Shown here: positions 8,219 to 17,573 of the stretch, one piece after another | Layout of the letters: each line of letters begins with the position of its first letter | Position numbering within the stretch: the first letter of the stretch is position 1 | Source: Micavibrio_A sp040381535 | GTDB taxonomy: Bacteria; Pseudomonadota; Alphaproteobacteria; Micavibrionales; Micavibrionaceae | Direction of reading: 5' to 3' | DNA length: 64,000 nucleotides | Assembly (NCBI GenBank): GCA_040381535.1 | Contig: JBEIHF010000009.1 | Span: 9,430 to 73,429 of the forward strand | Translations under genes and position numbers: made by a program | Notes under the pieces: model-generated | What the model was told of the DNA's origin: nothing | Seen by the model: only the letters and a program-made list of their open reading frames with translations | Database searches by the model: none

Positions 8219-9561
8219 GTGAAGTTCAACCGGACCTCTTGGAAGAACTGCCCGCGTGTGACGGTCTTGTCACGCGGCGTGTCGCGCTGGATATTATCGA
8301 ACAAATTCTGGGCCGAAAAAAAATGCTCGATGACGCGCTGGTTCAAAGCGAAGCGTTCAATGCGCTTCCCCAACGCGACCGAGCTTTCGTGCGCATGCTG
8401 GTCGCCACCGTCTTGCGCCGCCGCGGTCAACTGGATGATCTGATCGCCCGCACGCTGTCCAAAGGCGAGGCGCCGCGTCCAGAACATCTGAAATGGATTT
8501 TGTATATCGGCATCACGCAGATTTTGTTTATGGATGTGGCCGATCACGCCGCCGTGGATACTTCCGTCACGCTGGCTGCCGAACGCGGGATGGAAGGAAA
8601 GAAAGGCTTCGTAAACGCCATTCTGCGCCGCATGACGGGTGAGGGGCATAGATGGGTTGCGGATCAAGATGCCGCCGCGCTCAACATTCCCGATTGGCTT
8701 TATATACAATGGATCAATGATTATGCCGCGGTGCGTGCGAAAGACATTGCATTGGCCTCGCTCGAAGAAGCCACGCTCGATTTCACGGTGAAAGATCCCG
8801 ACACCAAAGGTGATTGGTCCAGAAAACTCGCCGCACGTTTTGTGCCGACGGGATCGCTTCGTCGTCCTTCTGGCGGCAACATCACCAATCTCGATGGTTT
8901 CACCGATGGCGCATGGTGGGTGCAAGATGCCTCCGCGGCTTTACCCGTGCGTTTGTTCGGTGATATCAGCGGTAAAACCGTGCTCGATCTGTGCGCCGCG
9001 CCCGGGGGTAAAACCGCGCAACTCGCTGCGGGTGGTGCGAATGTTGTGGCGCTGGATCGTTCGGCATCGCGCATGAAATCCGTCACGGAAAATCTGGCCC
9101 GTCTAGGTCTGGCCGAAAAAGTCGAACTCATTATTGAAGATGGCGCGGTCTGGAAACCCAAACAAAAATTCACGCATATATTATTGGATGCGCCGTGCAC
9201 GGCGACGGGCACCATTCGCCGCCATCCCGATTTGCTCGCGCTCAAGAATGAAAAGGACCAAGTAGGCCTCGTGAGCATTCAAGAACGTCTGCTCAAGAGC
9301 GCCGCCTCCATGCTCGAAGATGGCGGAATGCTGATTTATTGCACCTGTTCGCTGCAAAAGGCCGAAGGCGAACAACAGATCGATAGGTTTTTGAAAGAAA
9401 ATCCCCATTTCCGCCGCATTCCTGTGCGATCAGAGGAAATAGGCGGTCTGGAAGCCATCATCAACGGCGATGGCGATGTCCGTATTCTTCCCTACCACCT
9501 GAAAGAAGATGGAGGTATGGACGGATTTTTCATATCGCGTTTGGAAAAGTCTGCGGCGTAA
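8215..9561 (+). CDS. rsmB: 16S rRNA (cytosine-967-C5)-methyltransferase RsmB
   Basis: 448 residues. The N-terminal NusB-like helical domain (LPQRDRAFVRMLVATVLRRR) is followed by the Sun/RsmB methyltransferase core. The SAM-binding motif is LDLCAAPGGKTAQLA, the proton-handling motif DAPCTATGTIRRHPD, and the catalytic cysteine lies in YCTCSLQKAEGE. The enzyme makes m5C967 in 16S rRNA. It overlaps the chorismate mutase stop by four bases. The order rsmB, rpe, heparinase-like is one I associate with alphaproteobacteria. Confidence 0.95.
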   Translation: MSEVQPDLLEELPACDGLVTRRVALDIIEQILGRKKMLDDALVQSEAFNALPQRDRAFVRMLVATVLRRRGQLDDLIARTLSKGEAPRPEHLKWILYIGITQILFMDVADHAAVDTSVTLAAERGMEGKKGFVNAILRRMTGEGHRWVADQDAAALNIPDWLYIQWINDYAAVRAKDIALASLEEATLDFTVKDPDTKGDWSRKLAARFVPTGSLRRPSGGNITNLDGFTDGAWWVQDASAALPVRLFGDISGKTVLDLCAAPGGKTAQLAAGGANVVALDRSASRMKSVTENLARLGLAEKVELIIEDGAVWKPKQKFTHILLDAPCTATGTIRRHPDLLALKNEKDQVGLVSIQERLLKSAASMLEDGGMLIYCTCSLQKAEGEQQIDRFLKENPHFRRIPVRSEEIGGLEAIINGDGDVRILPYHLKEDGGMDGFFISRLEKSAA

Positions 9562-9677
9562 AAATTATCAAAAAGATTCGTCCTAGGGCTATGCCTGTGG
9601 ATATTAACGGGTTAAACTATTGATTCGAGGGGTTCATTCCCCGCCCGCCGCACAGATTATCAAAATATAGAAACTCT

Positions 9678-10334
9678 ATGACCCGCTCGATCAGGATAGC
9701 CCCGTCGATTCTCTCCGCCGATTTTTCGAAACTCGGCGAGGAAATAAGCGCGATTGACGCTGCCGGCGCCGATTACGTTCACGTGGATGTTATGGACGGC
9801 CATTTCGTGCCGAACATCTCTTTCGGTCCGCTGGTTATGAAATCCGTGCGCGGCCATTCCAAAAAAATCTTCGACGTACATTTGATGATCTCGCCCGTCG
9901 ATCCGTATATCCAGTCTTTCGCCGATGCAGGCGCCGATATCATCACCATCCATCCCGAAGCGGGCGCGCACTGGCACAGAACGTTGCAGGCGATCCGCGG
10001 CATGGGCAAAAAAGCGGGCCTTGCGATCAACCCCGCCACGCCGACGGAAGTGCTCGACCATGTGATGGACCTCGTCGACCTCGTTCTCGTCATGACGGTC
10101 AATCCCGGTTTCGGCGGACAGGCTTTCATTCCGCTGATGGACAAAATTGCCGACGTGCGTGCACGTATTGATGCGACGGGCCGCGATATCGATCTCGAAG
10201 TCGATGGCGGCATCAATCCTGAAACCGCGAAACAGGTTATCAAGGCAGGCGCGAACGTACTTGTTGCGGGCACTGCCGTGTTCAAAGACGGTCCTGCGGG
10301 TTACACCTCCAACATCAAATCGCTACGGGGTTGA
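9678..10334 (+). CDS. rpe: Ribulose-phosphate 3-epimerase
   Basis: 218 residues, full-length TIM barrel. RIAPSILSADFSKLGEEI opens the protein. Metal and catalytic blocks are HVDVMDGHFVPNISFGP, DVHLMI, NPGFGGQAFIP and the phosphate-binding EVDGGIN and VLVAGTAVF. The enzyme interconverts ribulose-5-P and xylulose-5-P in the pentose phosphate pathway. The 116-base gap before it has an AGGGG/CCCC hairpin but no clear terminator, so it may be in the rsmB transcript. It is six bases from the next gene. Confidence 0.97.
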   Translation: MTRSIRIAPSILSADFSKLGEEISAIDAAGADYVHVDVMDGHFVPNISFGPLVMKSVRGHSKKIFDVHLMISPVDPYIQSFADAGADIITIHPEAGAHWHRTLQAIRGMGKKAGLAINPATPTEVLDHVMDLVDLVLVMTVNPGFGGQAFIPLMDKIADVRARIDATGRDIDLEVDGGINPETAKQVIKAGANVLVAGTAVFKDGPAGYTSNIKSLRG

Positions 10335-10340
10335 TGTAAG

Positions 10341-11987
10341 ATGAACCCCGCGCTGCAATTCGTGAACAAGAAAATCCGCAAAGGCGTTCACGCCCTCGCA
10401 TGCAGCAAGATCGCCGACAAATGGAAACTCGCAGGGACCATTCCTGAAAAACTTCTCTTCTCGCCCGTTGATTTGTGGAAAGGCTCCGCCGATCGCGGAC
10501 GCTGGCTCATCCATGGCGGTATCTTTACGCTAGAGGGCGATCAGCTCGAACTGCACAACGCCGAATGGTTGCCCGAAGGTGTCGATGATACATGGATCAA
10601 ATACATTCACAGCTTCGAATGGCTGCGCGATTTAAAAACGCTGGGCGGTGACAAAGGCCGTATGGCCGCCCGCGCAATGCTAGAAAACTGGATGTGTAGC
10701 TATCCACATTACGATGAAACCACATGGCGGCCCGATATTCTGGGCGCACGTCTGGCCAACTGGCTTTCGTCTTTCACGTTCTTCGGTGAGAGTGCTACCG
10801 AAGAATTCCAGGAACAATTCTACGTGAGCCTCGCCCGTCAGGTGCGTCATCTTTCGCGCAACACACCTGGCAATATGTCGGGCGTATGTTTGTTGCAAGC
10901 CATCAAGGGTCTTGCCTATTCAGGTCTTGCCATGGAAGGCCGCGAACAATTGCTCGAACAGGCTTTGAACCTTCTGCACAAAGAAATCGGCAAACAGATC
11001 TTAAGCGATGGCGGTCACGTCACCCGCAATCCGCAATCGCTTTTGGAATCCGTAGTGATATTGATCGACATCCGCACGGCCTTGCGTCAGGGCGGTTATC
11101 CTTGCCCTGAAAAAATCCTGCATGCGCTGGATCGTGCCGTGCCTGCTTTGCGTTTCTTCCGTCATGCCGATCGTCACTTCGCGTTGTTCAACGGTTGCCA
11201 AGAAGGCCACGAAGATTTGATGAAGCAAGTCTTCTTGCATGCTAACAACCGCGCCAAGGTTTTGAACTCGCTCCCGCACTCGGGGTATGAGCGTATGCCC
11301 GTGGGTCGCGGCTTGATCATCATGGATACGGGCAAGCCCGCCAAATGGCCGCACGACACGACATCGCACGCTGCGCCTTTGGCATTCGAAATGTCTTATG
11401 GCCGCGAACGCATCATCGTGAATTGCGGTTCGCACCCCACCAATGCGGAATGGCAAGACACGCTGCGTTTTACCGCCGCGCATTCCTCGCTCACGATTGA
11501 TGATCGCAACGCTTGCGAAATCCACAAGGACGGTTCGATCCCGCGAAAGCCCAAAAAAGTTTCCCTGCACCGCGACGATATGATCGAAGGTGTTTTGATC
11601 GATGCGTCCCATGACGGATATATTCCCGTCAACGGCATCACGCACCGCCGCCGTTTGTATTATGCCGATGAAGGCAACGACTTACGCGGGGAAGACACGC
11701 TCACTTGCACGACGGGCTTGAACAAGGTTTACAATGTTGCCGTGCGTTTCCATCTGCACCCAAAAGTCTCCGTGTCCTTGGTAAAAGACGGGGAAGAGGC
11801 GTTGTTGACGCTTCCGGGCGGTACGGGCTGGCGTTTTACGGCCTCGGGCGCGACGTTGGTTCTGGAAGATTCCATTTATCTCGGTGAAGGCATCCGCCCC
11901 CGCAAATCCAAGCAGCTCGTGATCATGGCCAACATGGATATCGATACGCTGCAAATCAAATGGGCCTTGCAACGCGAGCTTCTCTAA
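10341..11987 (+). CDS. Heparinase II/III family protein
   Basis: 548 residues with an N-terminal alpha/alpha-toroid region (PDILGARLANWLSSFTFFGE, then GNMSGVCLLQAIKGLAYSGL) and a C-terminal beta-sandwich containing ERIIVNCGSHP and FTAAHSSLTIDDRNACEI, as in heparinase II/III-like polysaccharide lyases. There is no signal peptide, so it is probably not secreted by Sec. Alphaproteobacteria commonly carry this protein beside rsmB/rpe, and its natural substrate is unknown to me. Six bases separate it from rpe, and the next gene starts one base after its stop region, so it is part of an operon. Confidence 0.88.
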   Translation: MNPALQFVNKKIRKGVHALACSKIADKWKLAGTIPEKLLFSPVDLWKGSADRGRWLIHGGIFTLEGDQLELHNAEWLPEGVDDTWIKYIHSFEWLRDLKTLGGDKGRMAARAMLENWMCSYPHYDETTWRPDILGARLANWLSSFTFFGESATEEFQEQFYVSLARQVRHLSRNTPGNMSGVCLLQAIKGLAYSGLAMEGREQLLEQALNLLHKEIGKQILSDGGHVTRNPQSLLESVVILIDIRTALRQGGYPCPEKILHALDRAVPALRFFRHADRHFALFNGCQEGHEDLMKQVFLHANNRAKVLNSLPHSGYERMPVGRGLIIMDTGKPAKWPHDTTSHAAPLAFEMSYGRERIIVNCGSHPTNAEWQDTLRFTAAHSSLTIDDRNACEIHKDGSIPRKPKKVSLHRDDMIEGVLIDASHDGYIPVNGITHRRRLYYADEGNDLRGEDTLTCTTGLNKVYNVAVRFHLHPKVSVSLVKDGEEALLTLPGGTGWRFTASGATLVLEDSIYLGEGIRPRKSKQLVIMANMDIDTLQIKWALQRELL

Positions 11988-11988
11988 A

Positions 11989-12411
11989 ATGACCGATATC
12001 AATTATCTCAGCCGTGATCTGACAACAGAAGAATTGGCCCAAGTCCGTTTGGGGTTTCAAGAACATGGTCTGGAATTTGGTGTGTCCCCGCACGAACATG
12101 AACGCCACACCATCGTTGCCATGTATGGCGATGATTTTATAGGTTGCGCCAGTGGTCTTCGCGACAACAATTGGTTTTATCTCAGTGACCTCTGGTTGAA
12201 AAAAGAATTCCGGAAGACGGGAATGGGAAAGAAAATCCTGTTGCTGCTCGAAGATGTGGTGAAAGAACACGGCTTCAAGCATATATACACATGGACGGCA
12301 GGGTATGAAGCACCGGGTTTTTACCAAAAACAGGGCTACACCATCTTTACCCAACATGAAGATTATTATGTTTCGGGCCATAGCCGCGTTGGTTTGCGAA
12401 AAGACCTTTAA
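11989..12411 (+). CDS. GNAT family N-acetyltransferase
   Basis: 140 residues. The core acetyl-CoA motif reads [20 protein letters not shown] (R/QxxGxG/A form), followed by [20 protein letters not shown], where the AxxFYxkxGY block is the usual motif B. It starts directly after the heparinase-like gene and is probably co-translated. The substrate, small molecule or protein, cannot be inferred. Confidence 0.88.
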   Translation: MTDINYLSRDLTTEELAQVRLGFQEHGLEFGVSPHEHERHTIVAMYGDDFIGCASGLRDNNWFYLSDLWLKKEFRKTGMGKKILLLLEDVVKEHGFKHIYTWTAGYEAPGFYQKQGYTIFTQHEDYYVSGHSRVGLRKDL

Positions 12412-12461
12412 AAACAAAAGAATCTGATCGACTTGTCCAAAAGTTGATTTATATTTCCTTA

Positions 12462-13139
12462 ATGACCGATATAAAACTCGAAAAAGACTGGCTCGCATAT
12501 CTCGAGCCTGAATTCGAAAAACCGTATATGCAGAAATTGAAAGAATTTCTTGCTGCGGAAAAATCCGCGGGCAAAGCCGTCTATCCTAAAGGCGCCGATA
12601 TTTTCAACGCCATGAACACCACGCGGTTTGACTACATCAAGGTCGTCATCATCGGGCAGGACCCCTATCACGGCGAGGGGCAGGCGCATGGTTTGTCGTT
12701 CTCCGTTCCCATCGGCGTGCGCCCGCCGCCCTCCCTCATGAACATCTACAAGGAAATCGAATCCGAATATGGCGTGAAAATGCCGCGCACGGGCGATTTG
12801 ACCGCTTGGGCGAAACAAGGTGTGCTCCTGCTCAATGCTATACTGACCGTGCAGGCGGAGATGGCAGGCTCACATCAAAAACGCGGCTGGGAAGAATTCA
12901 CCGATGCGGTCATCCGTGCCGTGAATGAAAAAGAAGAACCCGTGGTGTTTATGCTCTGGGGTTCGTACGCGCAGAAAAAAGGCGCGTTCATCGATCGTCG
13001 CAAACATCTGGTGTTGGAATCGCCGCACCCATCTCCGTTATCGGCCCATCGCGGTTTTTTGGGCAACGGCCATTTCAAAAAGGCCAATGATTATCTGGAA
13101 CAGCACGGCCGCGCAGCCATCGACTGGACGAAACGCTAG
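12462..13139 (+). CDS. ung: Uracil-DNA glycosylase, family 1
   Basis: 225 residues. The catalytic water-activating motif [18 protein letters not shown] and the DNA-intercalation motif [13 protein letters not shown] are both intact, as is LLLNAILTV. It removes uracil from DNA at the start of base excision repair. I start it at ATG 12462 ([10 protein letters not shown]); an in-frame ATG at 12444 would add six residues without family support. The 3' end overlaps the stop of the converging ABC ATPase gene by four bases. Confidence 0.97.
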   Translation: MTDIKLEKDWLAYLEPEFEKPYMQKLKEFLAAEKSAGKAVYPKGADIFNAMNTTRFDYIKVVIIGQDPYHGEGQAHGLSFSVPIGVRPPPSLMNIYKEIESEYGVKMPRTGDLTAWAKQGVLLLNAILTVQAEMAGSHQKRGWEEFTDAVIRAVNEKEEPVVFMLWGSYAQKKGAFIDRRKHLVLESPHPSPLSAHRGFLGNGHFKKANDYLEQHGRAAIDWTKR

Positions 13140-13813
13140 GCCTGAATTCTTCCATCCACAATGTGAATGCGCTTGTCCGCGACTTTCGCGAAATTCTCGT
13201 CGTGCGTGACGGCGGCGACGGCGCGGCCTTCGGTGTGGGCGATCTTGCGCAATATTTCCTGCACGGTCGTGGCCGCTTGAGAATCCAAATTCCCCGTAGG
13301 CTCGTCCGCCAAAATCATCGCGGGATCGTTGGCCATGGAGCGGGCGATGGCCACGCGCTGGCATTGTCCGCCCGACATTTGCTTGGGCAATTTGTTGACC
13401 TGGTCGTGCAATCCAACGCTTTCGAGCAGCGCGATGCCTTTTTCTTTTTGCTGCTTGGGCGATAGCCTGCCCAGCTTTTGCATGGGAAGACAGACATTCT
13501 CCAGCGCGGAAAATTCGGGCAGCAAAAAGTGAAACTGGAAGATGAAGCCGAGTTTTTCCAAGCGAAATTGCGCCAGATCGTTTTCGGATAATTCCGTTGT
13601 TTCCGTACCGAGCATGTTGATCGTGCCGCTGGTCGGGCGATCGAGCAATCCCAGCAAGTAGAGCAACGATGATTTCCCTGAACCCGAAGGCCCTGTGATC
13701 GCGGTGAAATGTTCGGTTTCGATATCGAGCGAGGCGTTCTTTACGAGCGTGACTTCGATTTCTTCACCGATCAAGGTGCGCGTGACATCGTGGACGGACA
13801 TCAAAATGCTCAT
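13136..13813 (-). CDS. ABC transporter ATPase, LolD/MacB-DevA type
   Basis: 225 residues. Walker A is [10 protein letters not shown], the signature motif [17 protein letters not shown] and Walker [12 protein letters not shown], with H-loop VTHDE. The [16 protein letters not shown] segment is typical of LolD/MacB/DevA ATPases that drive mechanotransmission-type exporters. It overlaps the upstream permease by four bases, so it is translationally coupled. Together with the permease and the HlyD-like adaptor it forms a DevBCA-like set. Preceding gene order rules out a plain LolCDE, because an adaptor is present. Confidence 0.93.
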   Translation of the reverse strand: MSILMSVHDVTRTLIGEEIEVTLVKNASLDIETEHFTAITGPSGSGKSSLLYLLGLLDRPTSGTINMLGTETTELSENDLAQFRLEKLGFIFQFHFLLPEFSALENVCLPMQKLGRLSPKQQKEKGIALLESVGLHDQVNKLPKQMSGGQCQRVAIARSMANDPAMILADEPTGNLDSQAATTVQEILRKIAHTEGRAVAAVTHDENFAKVADKRIHIVDGRIQA

Positions 13814-15054
13814 TGTCCACCCCGCAAAATTTGTACGGGCATGACGGATGCGCCTTTTTTGGCGGGCAGATAAGAAGCCAGCACGGCGGCGGAGAAAGCG
13901 AACGCCCCCGCGATAAAGAATTGCGGCGCGGACCAGTCAATCGGCATCTGGATAGGCTCGGAAACACCCGGCGGATTGAATGTAATCTGTGAGAGCGCGT
14001 ACATCAAGGCGCAGCCGAGCGGCAACCCGAACACCACCCCGCCGACACCAAGGATGCAGCCCTGAATGACGAAAATCTTTTTGATATCGGATGCCAAGAA
14101 GCCCATGGATTTCAGGATGGCAATATCCTTTTGCTTTTCCATGATGATAGTGAAGATAATGTTGTAAATCCCGAATGCGGCGACGAGCAGGACGGCGGAC
14201 ACCACCGTGTACATGATTACGTTGCGGATGGCGAGCGTTGACATGATGTCTTCGGATGATTCCTGCCACGACACGCATTTATATCCCGTGGCGGCTTCTA
14301 TTTCGCCCGCCAGTTCCCGCGCTTTGTCTGAATTATCCATTTTTATAATGATAGTGTTGGCGCGGTTTGATTTGTTCATCATCGCCTGCACGCGTTTGAT
14401 GTCCGTAAAGGCCTGCTTGTCATCGTAATCGAGCGATCCCGTGCGGAATATCCCGACGATTTTAAAAGTACGCACCTGGCCCGTGCTGGCTGTGAGCGTG
14501 ATATTGTCGCCTTTTTCCAGTATCAAACGGCGGCATAATTCCGCGCCGACGATCACACCGTTGCGGTTAGAAATCAAATCATCCACGGAACCGTCAATCA
14601 TGTTTTCCTCGACAGTGGTGAGGTCTTTCATGTCGGCGGGGATCATGCCGTTGAGGACAATCGAATTGTCACGGCCTGCGTAATTCAGAATGGCTTGGCC
14701 CGTTAATGTTGCCGATGCGCGTACACCCGGGCGGCGTTTCAATTCTTCCACCACTTGCTTGTACCCGCGAATGCCGCGCGTTTCGGGTAGCGGCTGGATG
14801 GAGCGCAATTCCACCACACGGTCTTTGTATAGTTTTTGAACGGGCTGTTCCTTGGCGTTTCTGTATTCGTCATGTACGGATATGTGCGGCGAATTGTCGA
14901 TCAGGCGTTTGATGAAATCATTCTGCGATCCTTGCATGAGGGACGAAATGGCAAGGAAAAATGCCACGCCGATGATAATGCCGAGAAGCGACACAAAGCT
15001 TTGCCGCTTGCGCGAGAGAATATGTCTTACAGCGATTGTGAAAAAAAGATTCAT
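13810..15054 (-). CDS. ABC transporter permease, FtsX/MacB domain (DevC-like)
   Basis: 414 residues. It opens with the amphipathic MNLFFTIAVRHILSRKRQ and a first membrane helix (FVSLLGIIIGVAFFLAISSL), continues with a large periplasmic MacB_PCD-like domain to about residue 270, and ends with three membrane helices. This is the four-helix FtsX architecture of type VII ABC systems, which push substrate from the periplasm rather than across the inner membrane. It is coupled by four-base overlaps to both neighbours. Confidence 0.9.
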   Translation of the reverse strand: MNLFFTIAVRHILSRKRQSFVSLLGIIIGVAFFLAISSLMQGSQNDFIKRLIDNSPHISVHDEYRNAKEQPVQKLYKDRVVELRSIQPLPETRGIRGYKQVVEELKRRPGVRASATLTGQAILNYAGRDNSIVLNGMIPADMKDLTTVEENMIDGSVDDLISNRNGVIVGAELCRRLILEKGDNITLTASTGQVRTFKIVGIFRTGSLDYDDKQAFTDIKRVQAMMNKSNRANTIIIKMDNSDKARELAGEIEAATGYKCVSWQESSEDIMSTLAIRNVIMYTVVSAVLLVAAFGIYNIIFTIIMEKQKDIAILKSMGFLASDIKKIFVIQGCILGVGGVVFGLPLGCALMYALSQITFNPPGVSEPIQMPIDWSAPQFFIAGAFAFSAAVLASYLPAKKGASVMPVQILRGGQ

Positions 15055-16076
15055 GGCTGGACTGGGGGCGACCAGTCTTTGTGCTTGGCTTTGATATGGC
15101 CTTCTTCCAAAAGCCCGCCGTCATATTTCATGGCGATCTTGTCTTCAGGGCCTACGCCCTCCAGTATTTCAATCGCCCGCGGTGTCTTGATGCCGATTTT
15201 GACAGGCGTATCCACGGCCTTGCCGCCGTCTATCTTCAAAACCTTGCCGTTTGAAACCGCACCCGCAGGAATCATAAGGGCGGAATCCTTTTCCTGCGTG
15301 ATGATGTTGGTTTCCGCCGTCATGCCGATCATCAGCGGCGTGTCCACCCCCAATGTCACGCGCACGCGGTATGAACGCGCCACGGGGTCGCCTTTGGGTG
15401 TAATGCTTTGCACTGTGCCTTCGAATATTTTTTGCGGGAAGGCATCTGCGGAAATGACGACTTTCTGATTGGCTTGAACAAGGCCGATATCTTCTTCATC
15501 CACTTCGGTTTCGATTCTCAAATCATCTCCGCCCGTGATCCAGAAAACAGGTGTGCCGACGGGGATCAACTCACCGATTTCGCCGTCGCGGCGGATGATG
15601 GTGCCGGCTTCGGGCGCGATGAGTTGGAGATAGCTTAGCTCTGCCTTGGTGCGGTCGACGGATGCGGATGCCGATTTATACGCGGCGCTGGCTTGATCCA
15701 AGGCTTCTTTGGCAATCGCGCCGCTTTTCGAAAGTTTTTGCGCACGGGCAAGGTCTTTCGATGTAAGGTCCATTTTGGCCTGCAGGTCTTTTAAATTTTC
15801 CTGCGTGTCGGCGTCTTCGAGTTGCGCGAGAATTTGTCCCGCTTCCACGCGGCTGCCTTCATCGACGGCAAGGCTCATCAGACGCGCGCCGATTTTGGGG
15901 GAAATGGGGATCATGCGGCTGGCTTCGACTGTCCCTGTCGCATATACGGCCTGTACGGCGGGTGTGTTGACGGGGGAAACAGTTTCCACGTCTTTCGCTT
16001 TCGCTGGGTTAAAAAACCAGAACGCCGCCACAACCCCTGTAATCAAAACCAAAACGATAATAAGTTTTTTCATCAT
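15051..16076 (-). CDS. Periplasmic adaptor, HlyD/RND family (DevB/MacA-like)
   Basis: 341 residues with one N-terminal membrane anchor (KLIIVLVLITGVVAAFWFF). The lipoyl/barrel-sandwich half is VYATGTVEASRMIPISPKIG, a coiled-coil hairpin follows around residues 100-160 (DLQAKMDLTSKDLARAQKLS), and the second lipoyl half is LQLIAPEAGTIIRRDGEIGE. Adaptors of this type bridge an inner-membrane ABC permease to a TolC-like outer-membrane channel; no TolC gene lies in the window. It is coupled to the permease by ATGA overlap. Confidence 0.9.
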   Translation of the reverse strand: MMKKLIIVLVLITGVVAAFWFFNPAKAKDVETVSPVNTPAVQAVYATGTVEASRMIPISPKIGARLMSLAVDEGSRVEAGQILAQLEDADTQENLKDLQAKMDLTSKDLARAQKLSKSGAIAKEALDQASAAYKSASASVDRTKAELSYLQLIAPEAGTIIRRDGEIGELIPVGTPVFWITGGDDLRIETEVDEEDIGLVQANQKVVISADAFPQKIFEGTVQSITPKGDPVARSYRVRVTLGVDTPLMIGMTAETNIITQEKDSALMIPAGAVSNGKVLKIDGGKAVDTPVKIGIKTPRAIEILEGVGPEDKIAMKYDGGLLEEGHIKAKHKDWSPPVQP

Positions 16077-16976
16077 CTATTCCTTGGGTGTCAGTCCGAA
16101 GAACAGAGCGGCACTCTGGCCTAAAGTTCTTCCGTCACGTTTCAGCATGATGTCGCGGATATTGCCAAGGCTGTGGTCGGCGCCTTCCACCGCGTCTATG
16201 GTGTATGTGGCGCTAGATTCCTCGAACGCGCCTTTGGAATAGGATTGGGATTTATAATCTATGTTTGTAACGCCTTTGGTGCCGTTGCCTCCGCCGATGG
16301 GCACGTTTTTATCCAGCACGCCGTGAATGGCCAGAACGCGCTTGTGATAAGCGGGCGGGCAGCTTTGCGCATCAATGTTGAGCGGCCCTGAAATCGGAAT
16401 CGCGGCCTGATACAAATCCGTCTTGCACATCAAGGTTTGAGTCATTATCGCGCCGTTGGAATGGCCCATGCCGAACACCTGTTTCTTGTCGATGCTGTAT
16501 TTGGCGGCCAGATAATCGATGGCACGGGTGATATATCCAATGTCATCGACATTATTCTTGAACGGCTGGCCGCAACATCCGCCGCCCGCATTCCATGCAT
16601 TGTGTCCGTTTTCGCCCAGACGCGTGGCACCCGACCCGTTCAGGTAGGCTAGGATAAAACCGCCTTCGTCCGCCGCGTCATTCATGACTTTGCCGATGGT
16701 GCCGTGGATATGGTTGGCGTTTCCCATGCCGCCGTGCAGAACGACGACCATAGCGCGGTTTTTCTGGCGCGCGTTGGGCGCAACATGGACGAGTATTTCA
16801 CGCCCTTCGAAAGAATCGAAAACCACGCTTTGCGGCTTTAGTTTCATAAGCTCTTTGGCTTGTGCGCGATGTTCGCGGGCTTCGCGAAATTTTTCGAGGC
16901 GTGTCTCCGCACAGGCAGCTAAGGGGAAGTTAAGGGCCATCAACAAAAAGACCAGCAAAATGAACGGTGTTTTCAT
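16077..16976 (-). CDS. Lipoprotein esterase of the PHB depolymerase/LpqC family
   Basis: 299 residues. The N-terminus is a lipoprotein signal peptide ending in PLAAC with cysteine 22. The mature part is an alpha/beta-hydrolase of the polyhydroxybutyrate depolymerase-like family: VVLHGGMGNA (oxyanion region), the nucleophile elbow FGMGHSNGAIM, ISGPLN, HGVLDKNVPIGGG (Asp) and GADHSL (His). It starts one base before the adaptor gene ends the junction, so the four genes 13136-16976 form one operon. An esterase with an exporter suggests maturation or trimming of an exported ester or lipid; that link is inference. Confidence 0.85.
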   Translation of the reverse strand: MKTPFILLVFLLMALNFPLAACAETRLEKFREAREHRAQAKELMKLKPQSVVFDSFEGREILVHVAPNARQKNRAMVVVLHGGMGNANHIHGTIGKVMNDAADEGGFILAYLNGSGATRLGENGHNAWNAGGGCCGQPFKNNVDDIGYITRAIDYLAAKYSIDKKQVFGMGHSNGAIMTQTLMCKTDLYQAAIPISGPLNIDAQSCPPAYHKRVLAIHGVLDKNVPIGGGNGTKGVTNIDYKSQSYSKGAFEESSATYTIDAVEGADHSLGNIRDIMLKRDGRTLGQSAALFFGLTPKE

Positions 16977-17049
16977 GCCTGCAACATACCGTGCAAAAGG
17001 GGCAAAGTCATGATTAGTTAAAGTTTTTAGATTATGTTATTATGTCATC

Positions 17050-17421
17050 ATGAGCGGAACAGACCCTTTATCGCCTATTCTAAACAACGCTGCCGAAGCC
17101 ACAGCTGACGTGGTCCCGGCCGTTGATAAATATGTTCAAATGAGCAAAGAATATGCGGCAAGATATGCTGCCGCGTAGCGAGCAAAACCCGCCACAGATA
17201 AGGCCTCCGATACTACGCAAAGAGAGCGTGAAATCCCGCTTCCAAGCCAGCGCACTCCGCTGCGCCCCGAGGATTTTAGTACACAAGCAGAATTCGATGC
17301 GGCGAGGGCCCTGAAATATGTCCATCGGGACGTAGTGATCGAAGAAGCCCGCCGTGCGGAGCACGGCGAGCATATCCGGGAAGTTCATCACAGAAACCGC
17401 GGCTTCGAATTCGAACGCTGA
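17050..17421 (+). pseudogene. Small gene interrupted by an in-frame TAG
   Basis: From ATG 17050 a reading frame encodes MSGTDPLSPILNNAAEATAD and onward to codon 42, meets TAG at 17176-17178, and then stays open for 80 more codons to TGA at 17419-17421. The downstream part (for example REIPLPSQRTPLRPEDFSTQ, VVIEEARRAEHGEHIREVHH) has ordinary protein-like composition. TAG is a normal stop elsewhere in the window (icd, ung). The simplest reading is a gene broken by one nonsense change or a base-call error. I recognise no family. Confidence 0.5.
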
Positions 17422-17464
17422 TTTCGTTCTTTATTTGTTCTCATAAATAGGTTATAGAGGTAGT

Positions 17465-17498
17465 GTGTTTTGAACACAGGGGAGGGCAAAATCCCCTG
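17465..17498 (+). promoter_or_regulatory. Two adjacent hairpins in the radA leader
   Basis: GTGTT/AACAC (17465-17477) runs directly into CAGGGGA/TCCCCTG (17477-17498). There is no T-run, so this is not a simple terminator. It lies about 75 bases before radA and may stabilise or regulate the leader. Confidence 0.3.
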
Positions 17499-17573
17499 CT
17501 GCAAAAAACGCAAAACGAACTATACAAATCCTTCTTAACTCACTGAAATAAAATAATAAGAGGTTTCTCTAAT

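Noticed and set aside
9618..9655. T-arm-like AGGGGTTCATTCCCC resembling the 3' end of a tRNA
   Set aside because: No matching acceptor, D-arm or anticodon arm upstream, and no CCA; the loop length is also wrong. Treated as a simple hairpin.
17080..17391. 103-residue reverse-strand frame over the TAG-interrupted gene
   Set aside because: Cys/Phe-rich composition unlike neighbours and no ribosome site; the forward frame looks more like coding sequence.
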